A stretch of 35,427 nt of DNA from JAGLTQ01 sp964605385 (GTDB taxonomy: Bacteria; Pseudomonadota; Gammaproteobacteria; UBA6429; Thiohalophilaceae): the NCBI GenBank assembly GCA_964605385.1, contig CAZSCK010000024.1:1-35427 (forward strand). Reading direction: 5' to 3'. Positions 15,066 to 22,133 of this stretch are shown piece after piece. The position numbers and the translations under genes are program-made. The first letter of the stretch is position 1. Every line of letters starts with the position of its first letter. The notes under the pieces were generated by a model that saw only the letters and a program-made list of their open reading frames with translations, made no database searches and was not told the origin of the DNA.

Positions 15066-15869
15066 ATGCGTTCTAACAAGTTGCACAAATTTGATATCCG
15101 AATTTGGTTTGTAGTTGTATTAATATCAATGTCTTTAGTTTTACCTGAAGTTCAGGCTGAAGTTATAAAAACATACGCGTCAGCTATTAATAAAGCGGGT
15201 CGTCAACGAATGTTGAGCCAGAGAATTGTTAAGGCTTACGCTATGATTGGTCTGGATGTGCAAACTGAAGAAGCCCAGGAACAATTATTATTATCTGTGG
15301 AGTTATTCGAAAAACAACTCTTCGAACTTAAACGCTTTAGTAAAAATAAAGATACTAAAAAAACTCTTGCCAGGGTAGAGGCGCTTTGGACACCGTTTAG
15401 AAACATTGCACTCGGTAAGGTTTCAAAAGAAGGTGTTAAAAAGTTAGTTGCTAAAGATAACTCGCTTCTAAATGCTACTCATCAAGTCGTATTAACATTA
15501 CAAAAAAGTGCGAATTCTAAATTAGGAAAAATAGTTAATCTTTCGGGACGGCAAAGGATGTTGTCGCAACGTATAGCAAAATATTACATGTTGACGGCAT
15601 GGGGTGTGAAGGCAGATAAATCATATAAATTAATGCAAAACTCCGGCGATGAGTTTACTGCTGCATTAAATGAATTGTCATCTTCGAGGCTGAATACAAA
15701 AAAAATCAATAAAAAATTAGAGAAAACAAGAAATCATTGGAGTATTTTTGAGCGTAGCTTTCGCATGAAAAAGGGTCGATTTATTCCTTTGTTGATTGCC
15801 ATGTCAAGTGAAAGAATACTTGTTAGCATGAATGAAGTAACCAGTTTGTATAACAAGCAAGCTGGGTAA
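15066..15869 (+). CDS. Periplasmic protein with two PilJ_N/NarX-like sensor modules
   Basis: This 267-residue secreted protein (hydrophobic signal about 12-31, VQA|E) is built from two copies of the type IV pilus transducer N-terminal (PilJ_N) helical module. Each copy begins with the same motif, INKAGRQRMLSQRI (41-54) and VNLSGRQRMLSQRI (157-170). The motif resembles the P-box of the nitrate/nitrite sensors NarX/NarQ (AG-x2-RM-x-S-x-R). The two arginines five residues apart, which bind nitrate in NarX, are R48/R53 and R164/R169 here. There is no kinase, HAMP or chemotaxis domain and no second membrane helix. It sits inside the heme d1 operon between nirH (22 bases) and nirJ (39 bases). A periplasmic nitrate/nitrite-binding or partner-sensing role is inferred; no function is established to my knowledge. 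Confidence 0.85.
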   Translation: MRSNKLHKFDIRIWFVVVLISMSLVLPEVQAEVIKTYASAINKAGRQRMLSQRIVKAYAMIGLDVQTEEAQEQLLLSVELFEKQLFELKRFSKNKDTKKTLARVEALWTPFRNIALGKVSKEGVKKLVAKDNSLLNATHQVVLTLQKSANSKLGKIVNLSGRQRMLSQRIAKYYMLTAWGVKADKSYKLMQNSGDEFTAALNELSSSRLNTKKINKKLEKTRNHWSIFERSFRMKKGRFIPLLIAMSSERILVSMNEVTSLYNKQAG

Positions 15870-15908
15870 ATAAACAGTAAAAACTAAACAACAGGGTGAG
15901 GATAAAAA

Positions 15909-17117
15909 ATGTTTCGTATTAGCCAATATATGCGTGAATTAAAATCACCTACTGCAATGGGTGAGAAGTGTAATCCACCGGGTCCAGTTGTTATCTGGAA
16001 CTTGATCCGTCGTTGTAATTTAACCTGTAAACATTGTTATTCTATTTCAGCAGATAAAGACTTCCCTGGAGAACTCAGTACTGAAGAAGTCTTCAAGGTG
16101 ATGGATGGTCTGAAAGAATTCCACGTGCCGGTACTTATATTATCGGGTGGTGAACCTTTAATGCGCCCGGATATATTTGAAATATCGAAGCGGGCAAAGG
16201 ATATGGGTTTTTATGTCGGGCTTTCAACCAATGGCACCATGATTGATGAATCAAATATAGAAGCTATTGCCGCAATTGGTTACGACTATGTTGGTATAAG
16301 TATTGATGGTGTAAGGGAAACACATGACAAGTTTCGTCGCAAGATTGGTGCCTTTGATGAATCTATGAAAGGTATTCGTCTTTGTCGTGAAGCAGGTATA
16401 AAAGTGGGAATGCGTTTTACCTTAACCATGGATAATGCGCACGAACTTCCTGAATTATTAAATATTATGGAGCAGGAGAAGGTCAATAAGTTTTATCTTT
16501 CTCATTTGAATTATGCCGGCCGCGGCAATAAAAATCGTAAAGATGATGTTGTTCACCAACTTACCCGTGATGCCATGGATTTATTATTTGATACCGCCTG
16601 GGAACATGTAAATGAAGGGCGTGAGCGTGAGTTTGTAACTGGTAATAATGATGCAGACGGGGTTTACTTATTATATTGGATTGAAAAATATTTCCCTGAA
16701 AAACTTGAACACATGCGAGCCAAGTTAAAGCAGTGGGGGGGGAATTCATCGGGTGTTAATATTTCAAATATTGATAACCTGGGTAACGTGCATCCCGATA
16801 CATTCTGGTGGGATTATAATTTAGGCAATGTTAAAGAACGCAACTTTGCTGATATTTGGCAAGATCGCAGTGATCCATTAATGGATGGATTAAAATCACA
16901 ACCGCGGCCATTAGAAGGACGTTGTGGTGGATGCAGTTATATAGATATTTGTGGTGGTAATACGCGAGTGCGGGCATATCAACTAACCAATAATTTTTGG
17001 GCAGAAGATCCTGCCTGTTATTTAACTGATATCGAAATTGATGTTGAAGGAACAGAGGAACGTTTAAAGGTGACACCCTGGTCCCGGGTAAACGCACCAC
17101 AAAAAAAGAAAGCTTGA
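15909..17117 (+). CDS. nirJ: Radical SAM heme d1 biosynthesis protein NirJ
   Basis: NirJ is the cytoplasmic radical SAM enzyme that removes propionate side chains from didecarboxysiroheme on the way to heme d1. The 402-residue protein has the radical SAM cluster site CNLTCKHC (C36, C40, C43), the GGEP SAM motif (80-83), and a C-terminal SPASM-like group of cysteines (C339, C342, C348, C370) for an auxiliary iron-sulfur cluster. A GAGG ribosome site precedes the ATG at 15909. nirN2 follows four bases after its stop. Confidence 0.96.
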   Translation: MFRISQYMRELKSPTAMGEKCNPPGPVVIWNLIRRCNLTCKHCYSISADKDFPGELSTEEVFKVMDGLKEFHVPVLILSGGEPLMRPDIFEISKRAKDMGFYVGLSTNGTMIDESNIEAIAAIGYDYVGISIDGVRETHDKFRRKIGAFDESMKGIRLCREAGIKVGMRFTLTMDNAHELPELLNIMEQEKVNKFYLSHLNYAGRGNKNRKDDVVHQLTRDAMDLLFDTAWEHVNEGREREFVTGNNDADGVYLLYWIEKYFPEKLEHMRAKLKQWGGNSSGVNISNIDNLGNVHPDTFWWDYNLGNVKERNFADIWQDRSDPLMDGLKSQPRPLEGRCGGCSYIDICGGNTRVRAYQLTNNFWAEDPACYLTDIEIDVEGTEERLKVTPWSRVNAPQKKKA

Positions 17118-17121
17118 ATTA

Positions 17122-18669
17122 ATGATAAAAATAATTGTTACCGGTACTTTATTATTAGTTTCTAATCTTGGTTATGCAGTAGTAGAGCGTATTGATACGG
17201 TGTATCAGAAACATTGTGCAAGTTGCCATGGTGCAAATCGTCTTGGCGGAATGGGCCCCGCGCTATTGCCTGATAATTTAAAACGTTTGCGAAAAAATAA
17301 AGCTATAAAAGTGATTGCTGAAGGTCGTGCGGCAACACAAATGCCAGCCTTTGTAAAAAAAATATCGGACAAAGATATTCAAGCGTTAGTTGATTATGTT
17401 TATACACCTTTGCCACAGATACCAACGTGGGGGATGGATGAAATTAATAAATCTCATCTGCTTCATTTTAAGTCAGAGAGCCTTAGTGATAAGCCCATTT
17501 TTAAAGCAGACATGCTTAATCTCTTTATTGTTGTTGAGTTAGGTGATCATCATGCCACGTTATTAGACGGTGACAAGTTTGAGCCCATTCATCGTTTTAA
17601 AACACGTTTTGCATTACATGGTGGGCCTAAATATTCACCAGATGGACGTTATGTTTATTTTGCATCACGAGATGGCTGGATAAGTAAATATGATATTTAT
17701 AATTTAAAAACAGTAGTAGAAATAAAAGCGGGTATAAATACACGAAATTTAGCGGTATCGGGTGATGGTAAATCAGTATTAGTTGGTAATTATCTGCCGC
17801 ATAATTTAGTTGTGTTAGATGCAGAGAATCTTAAGCCAATTAAAGTTATTCCTGTAAAAGATAAGAAAGGGAAGTCATCCAGGGTTAGTGCAGTTTATAC
17901 CGCAACACCAAGAAATAGTTTTATTGTTGCACTTAAAGATATTCCCGAAGTATGGGAAATTTTTTATAACAACAAGCATGAGCCTGTTTATAATGGATTG
18001 GTTCATGACTATAGACAGGGTGAAGGTGTTGAGGATAAAAGTTCATTTCCTATACGCCGTATCGAACTTGATGATTACCTGGACGATTTTCAGTTTGATC
18101 AGTCTTACACTCATATAATGGGCACTGGACGTAATAATAAAAATGGACAGGTTGTCGATTTGAATATTCGTCGTAAAGTTGCAGATCTGGAGCTAACCGG
18201 TTTACCTCATCTGGCTTCAGGTATTAGCTGGGAGTATAAAGGTAAGATGATAATGGCAAGCCCTAATATTAAAAAGTCAGAAATTAGTATTATAGATATG
18301 ACGACATGGAAAACGATTAAAAAAATAAAAACACTGGGTCCCGGGTTTTTTATGCGCAGTCATGAAAATTCACGTTATGCATGGGCTGATGTTTTTTTTG
18401 GGCCAAATAAAGAAGCTGTACATGTTATAGATAAAGAATCATTAGAAATTGTTAAAACATTAAGACCCTCACCAGGAAAAAATGCAGCCCATGTTGAGTT
18501 TGATCGATACGGTAAACATGTTTTGTTAAGTGTTTGGGATATGGATGGAGAATTAATTGTTTATGATGCAGATACACTTAAAGAAATTAAACGCCTGCCT
18601 ATGAAAAAACCATCCGGTAAATATAACGTATTCAATAAAATCAATCATTCTTCAGGAACAAGCCACTAA
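17122..18669 (+). CDS. nirN: Dihydro-heme d1 dehydrogenase NirN (copy 2, in operon)
   Basis: This is the NirN of the heme d1 operon proper (515 residues). It has a short signal peptide (ending near residue 19), heme c site CASCH (32-36), RLGGMGPALLPDNL, a TQMPAF methionine ligand, and a C-terminal d1-type propeller ending PSGKYNVFN. It closely resembles copy 1 at 6997 along its whole length, including GDHH, LPH, VHDYR and HVEF. It is the last gene of nirE-CFDLGH-x-JN, directly after nirJ. Its expected task is oxidation of dihydro-heme d1 and transfer to NirS. Confidence 0.95.
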   Translation: MIKIIVTGTLLLVSNLGYAVVERIDTVYQKHCASCHGANRLGGMGPALLPDNLKRLRKNKAIKVIAEGRAATQMPAFVKKISDKDIQALVDYVYTPLPQIPTWGMDEINKSHLLHFKSESLSDKPIFKADMLNLFIVVELGDHHATLLDGDKFEPIHRFKTRFALHGGPKYSPDGRYVYFASRDGWISKYDIYNLKTVVEIKAGINTRNLAVSGDGKSVLVGNYLPHNLVVLDAENLKPIKVIPVKDKKGKSSRVSAVYTATPRNSFIVALKDIPEVWEIFYNNKHEPVYNGLVHDYRQGEGVEDKSSFPIRRIELDDYLDDFQFDQSYTHIMGTGRNNKNGQVVDLNIRRKVADLELTGLPHLASGISWEYKGKMIMASPNIKKSEISIIDMTTWKTIKKIKTLGPGFFMRSHENSRYAWADVFFGPNKEAVHVIDKESLEIVKTLRPSPGKNAAHVEFDRYGKHVLLSVWDMDGELIVYDADTLKEIKRLPMKKPSGKYNVFNKINHSSGTSH

Positions 18670-18809
18670 CTTTAAAGTTAAATTTTAAGCAATACAAATT
18701 TGCTAAGTAGTTATGATAAATATTGTAATAAATTAGTTTGAGATACAGCATAATAATTACCACGTATAATATCATTTACATTTCAGTTTTTAATTTATTG
18801 AACTGAATC

Positions 18810-19120
18810 ATGTTTATTCCTCAATGGTTAATTGTCTTATTCTTGCCCTATCTGGTTGTTCATAGGATTAAGGCACCCCTTTTTCAAATATAAAAACAAA
18901 ATCAACTTTATTTTCTATGGTGGCACCTGATAAAGTAGAGCCAGCTTTAATGAGTGCAGGTAAAGTGGTTTATAATCAAAATTGTATTTTTTTCCATCAA
19001 GCAGATGCGATCGGAAAAGCCGATTTTTCTTGTTTTTTGATTAACCAGGAATTTTTACAAACTGTTTCTTATAAGTTTTTAATGGCAGTGATTTGTAGTG
19101 GCATAATGATAGAGAAGTAG
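18810..19120 (+). pseudogene. Decayed membrane-anchored cytochrome c
   Basis: An initial reading frame (18810-18893) codes for a single hydrophobic anchor, MFIPQWLIVLFLPYLVV, and stops. In another frame from 18917 a cytochrome c-like stretch follows: SAGKVVYNQN, then CIFFHQADAIG where the heme site should read CXXCH. The second cysteine is replaced by Phe, a TGT-to-TTT type change. The rest (INQEFLQTVSYKFLMAVI) resembles the cytochrome c region after the heme and stops early, without a clear methionine ligand motif. Frame break, lost cysteine and truncation together indicate a dead gene. It heads the polyferredoxin gene at 19154. Between 18670 and 18809 I see nothing. Confidence 0.65.
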
Positions 19121-19153
19121 AGTGATGATTAGTCGTTAATCAGAGATAAATTT

Positions 19154-20758
19154 ATGTATGATAGTTTTTTAGATGTTATTAATAATTTAATTTATATTCA
19201 TGATGAAGGTATGGTTCATCCGGGTCTACCCTCTGCCTGGGTTGCTTTTGTTTTTGTCAGTATGATCGCAATTTCTGTGCGCTATATGCTGTTTTCATCC
19301 AATAGTGGTAAAAGTTTTAAATATCCGCTCACTAATAAACTTATTAAACTGGTGGTGACTCGTCCGTGGCTTCTGGTCAGTTTAAGAATGTTTTCATCTA
19401 TTGTGTTTCTGCTTGTTATTTATGCCGGTTTATTTGGTACACCGATTCCAGAAAAAAATATCGCAACGGTTTTAACCTGGACTATATGGTGGTCAGGTGT
19501 TGTTATTAGTATTTTCTTCGTTGGTTCAGCCTGGTGTGCGATCTGTCCATGGGATGCGATCGCAACATGGTTAGTAAGACGAAAATTATGGAAGCGTGGG
19601 AATGAAAGCAGCAGTTTAAATTTACGTGTGCCAAAAGTATTACGATCTGTCTGGCCTGCACTATTAATGTTTGTTGCTTTAACCTGGATAGAGCTTGGTG
19701 TCGGGGTAACTGTGAGTCCATATGCGACAGCGGTTATTGCATTATTTATGATTGTTCTGGCGACAATTTCTTTGGTGGTTTATGAGCGAAAAGCTTTTTG
19801 TCGTTATTTTTGTGCGATAGGGAGAACGATTGGAGCATATAGCTCAATTGCACCGATAGCCCTGGGGCCAATTGATGAAAAAACATGTGCTGATTGTAAG
19901 ACGCTGGAATGTTTTCACGGTAGTCAGAAAAAGGTCCGCGGTAAAGGTCTTGCAAATATAGAACCATGCCCGACCCATTTAGTAATGGGTAGCTTAACTC
20001 AAAACGTGTATTGCATATCATGTGGTGCATGCAGCATGAGTTGTCCATATGAAAATGTGAGTTGGCGAATACGCGGAGTAGGAGATGAAATTATGAAAAC
20101 TTCACGTACTGCTTCATTAAGAGGTCGGGTTGATGAAGCATGGTTTATATTGGGGCTTGTGAGTTTAACTATTTTTCATGGTATTACCATGATGCCTTTT
20201 TGGGAAGGCAGTATTCAAAAATTAGCTTATACGATAGGAGATTCAGGACAGTTATTAATGAGTTTCTCAGTGGGAATGATAGTGATTATATTACTACCCA
20301 TTATTTTATTCATATTGACTGTTAAGTTTACAAAAACCTTAATGAAAACAACAGAGGAATACAAACGTATATTTTCTGCTCTTGCTTTAAGTCTTTTACC
20401 TTTAGCCTTTACTTATCATATTGCTCATAACTTAACGTATTTTGCTCGTGAAAGTGCAGGATTCTGGAATGTTGTAGCTAATCCTCTTGGTACTGATGCT
20501 TTACCTCTGGGGATACATGAGCTTCATATGCGATATTTGAATCCTTTGGTAGCGGATGATATTGTTTTTGCACTACAGGGTTTATTAGTGGTTTTTGGTT
20601 TTTGGCTCTCTTTGCGTATTGCTCGTCAACGTTTTCATCAAATAACAGAGTCAAAGAGTTTAAATTCAATAGCCTTTGCGCCGCTACTGGGTTTTATTTT
20701 TATAATTAGTTTAGTTGACCTTTGGTTATTGATGCAGCCCATGATTATGCGAATGTAG
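19154..20758 (+). CDS. Polytopic NapH/NosR-like 4Fe-4S membrane protein, unassigned
   Basis: This 534-residue membrane protein has at least eight hydrophobic segments. The first half is NapH/NosR-like: CAICPWDA and FCRYFCAIG cysteine pairs, CADCKTLEC, and a ferredoxin motif CISCGACSMSCP near 290-305. The second half adds further membrane helices with a striking YHIAHNLTYFARES segment, a possible heme b or metal/quinone site. The open frame is intact, yet its neighbours, a cytochrome c upstream and a ferredoxin downstream, are both broken. The original module was probably a quinol-to-cytochrome electron path. I cannot assign a pathway name. It lies between the heme d1 operon and nap. Confidence 0.8.
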   Translation: MYDSFLDVINNLIYIHDEGMVHPGLPSAWVAFVFVSMIAISVRYMLFSSNSGKSFKYPLTNKLIKLVVTRPWLLVSLRMFSSIVFLLVIYAGLFGTPIPEKNIATVLTWTIWWSGVVISIFFVGSAWCAICPWDAIATWLVRRKLWKRGNESSSLNLRVPKVLRSVWPALLMFVALTWIELGVGVTVSPYATAVIALFMIVLATISLVVYERKAFCRYFCAIGRTIGAYSSIAPIALGPIDEKTCADCKTLECFHGSQKKVRGKGLANIEPCPTHLVMGSLTQNVYCISCGACSMSCPYENVSWRIRGVGDEIMKTSRTASLRGRVDEAWFILGLVSLTIFHGITMMPFWEGSIQKLAYTIGDSGQLLMSFSVGMIVIILLPIILFILTVKFTKTLMKTTEEYKRIFSALALSLLPLAFTYHIAHNLTYFARESAGFWNVVANPLGTDALPLGIHELHMRYLNPLVADDIVFALQGLLVVFGFWLSLRIARQRFHQITESKSLNSIAFAPLLGFIFIISLVDLWLLMQPMIMRM

Positions 20759-20779
20759 TGCTATTAGGGAATAATTATT

Positions 20780-21089
20780 TTGATAAATAAATTCAAAAGT
20801 TATCATTTATATGAAGGCTGGCCATGTGTAAAGGCATGTGAAGTTAATGCACTTGTTCTTCATGATGCAGATCCGAATGGTCATATTAATATACCTAAAT
20901 TTTCTGCTGTTGAAATTGATACAAAATATTTTACCTTATTCCGGTCCTGAGTGTGGTGCCTGCGAGTCGGCTTGTCCGGTAAAAGCTGCACTAGTCTTTG
21001 AAAGAGAGGAACCAGGCATAAATTTTGAGTTCTATTCAAACTTCCGTACTTTCTTGTTAAATCTTATCACTTTAACATTCTGTAAATGA
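20780..21089 (+). pseudogene. Broken NapG-type ferredoxin remnant
   Basis: The frame from TTG 20780 reads YEGWPCVKACEVNALVLHD, then EIDTKY, and stops at 20950. The continuation LPYSGPECGACESACPVKAALVFEREEPGINFE is in another frame (about 20930-21040). Together they match part of a multi-cluster 4Fe-4S ferredoxin of the NapG/NapF sort, but the start with the first cysteines is missing. The frame is broken near 20925-20935, where an expected Cys codon before LPY is also lost, and after NFE no further CXXCXXC motif follows. It lies 21 bases after the polyferredoxin stop and was probably its partner. From 21090 to the nap promoter I see nothing else. Confidence 0.7.
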
Positions 21090-21221
21090 TTATTAAAAGT
21101 CAGATATCGAGCTACTTAAATCTCGATCAACAGGCTATATTCTACAAAAAATAAATATAGCAATCGAATAATAACCAAGTAAAACAGTAAGATAGAATAA
21201 GCATTAGTATTTAACCTATTG

Positions 21222-21270
21222 TTGATATAGGTCAATGTTAATCCTTCAAGTTGGACTAATCTTATTGTGG
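21222..21270 (+). promoter_or_regulatory. FNR/Dnr box and promoter of the nap operon
   Basis: TTGAT-ATAG-GTCAA at 21222-21235 matches the FNR consensus with one change, centred at 21228.5. TAATCT at 21257-21262 could be the -10, giving a start near 21270 with the box at about -41 and a leader of about 27 bases before the GTG of napF. I see no clear NarL/NarP heptamer pair. Confidence 0.7.
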
Positions 21271-21296
21271 ATTTTAGATAATTAGCTGGGGCAGAT

Positions 21297-21809
21297 GTGA
21301 GTAATCTGACACGAAGAGCTTTGTTAAAGGCCAAATTTAATAGCTCTCAGCAAGCTATTCGTATGCCTTGGGTACGAAATGAGCTCGAATTTACTGATAA
21401 ATGCTCACGTTGCTACGATTGTATGACGGCCTGCCCGGAAAAAATCCTCATAAAAGGGGATGGTGGTTTTCCAGAAATTAGTTTCAATAAAGGTGAGTGT
21501 ACTTTTTGTACAGATTGTGTTGAAAGTTGTCCTGAAGATTTATTTTATTCTTTTGATGAAAAACCTTGGTCTTTAAAGGCAAAAATTACAGAAGACTGTT
21601 TTGCAAACAAAAAAGTTGTCTGCGTTGTGTGTAAAGAACAATGTGAGACAGAAGCCATTAGTTTTACCCCAAAAGTGGGGAGTGTTGCGCAACCGGTTTT
21701 AGCTATTGAATTATGTACGGGTTGTGGCGCATGTGCGAAACCCTGCCCAACCAACGCAATTAGTTTTAATTATATTAACGAATTTGAACATCAGGAAAAT
21801 GGAGAGTAA
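21297..21809 (+). CDS. napF: Ferredoxin-type protein NapF
   Basis: NapF is a cytoplasmic iron-sulfur protein that helps insert or protect the 4Fe-4S cluster of NapA before export. The 170-residue product has four cysteine groups: C36/39/42/46, C68/71/74/78, an irregular C101/109/112/116 as is usual in NapF, and C140/143/146/150. The start is GTG at 21297; an ATG two bases upstream reads straight into TGA, and the next in-frame Met is residue 23. It is the first gene of napFDAGHBC and lies three bases before napD. Confidence 0.93.
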   Translation: MSNLTRRALLKAKFNSSQQAIRMPWVRNELEFTDKCSRCYDCMTACPEKILIKGDGGFPEISFNKGECTFCTDCVESCPEDLFYSFDEKPWSLKAKITEDCFANKKVVCVVCKEQCETEAISFTPKVGSVAQPVLAIELCTGCGACAKPCPTNAISFNYINEFEHQENGE

Positions 21810-21812
21810 TAC

Positions 21813-22133
21813 ATGAATATTAGTGGTGTTTTAGTCCATGTCCAGCCAAAGCGAATGGATGCTCTGAGTGATGAATTAAATGCTATCGAGGGCGTTGAAG
21901 TTCATGCCGCGACCGATGGTAAATTAGTGGTAACGGTAGAAAATGAAAAGCTCAATGCTTTAGCCGATCAGGTTATGGCTTTCCAACATTTAAAGGGTGT
22001 TATGTCTGTGGCAATGGTTTATCACGAGAGTGACGATAATGAGAAAATCGACATAGAAAAAATTCTCGCCGAAGTAACTCCAGCTTGCACAGTAAACACT
22101 TGTAATGAACAACCTTCACAGGAGGCATCATAA
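21813..22133 (+). CDS. napD: NapA Tat-signal chaperone NapD
   Basis: This 106-residue protein is a small ferredoxin-like-fold chaperone that binds the twin-arginine signal of NapA and holds back export until the cofactors are in. MNISGVLVHVQP at the start and GVMSVAMVYHE near residue 65 are the usual NapD strands. The C-terminal tail is longer and less conserved than the core. Its stop codon overlaps the napA ATG by one base (TAATG), implying coupling. Confidence 0.93.
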   Translation: MNISGVLVHVQPKRMDALSDELNAIEGVEVHAATDGKLVVTVENEKLNALADQVMAFQHLKGVMSVAMVYHESDDNEKIDIEKILAEVTPACTVNTCNEQPSQEAS

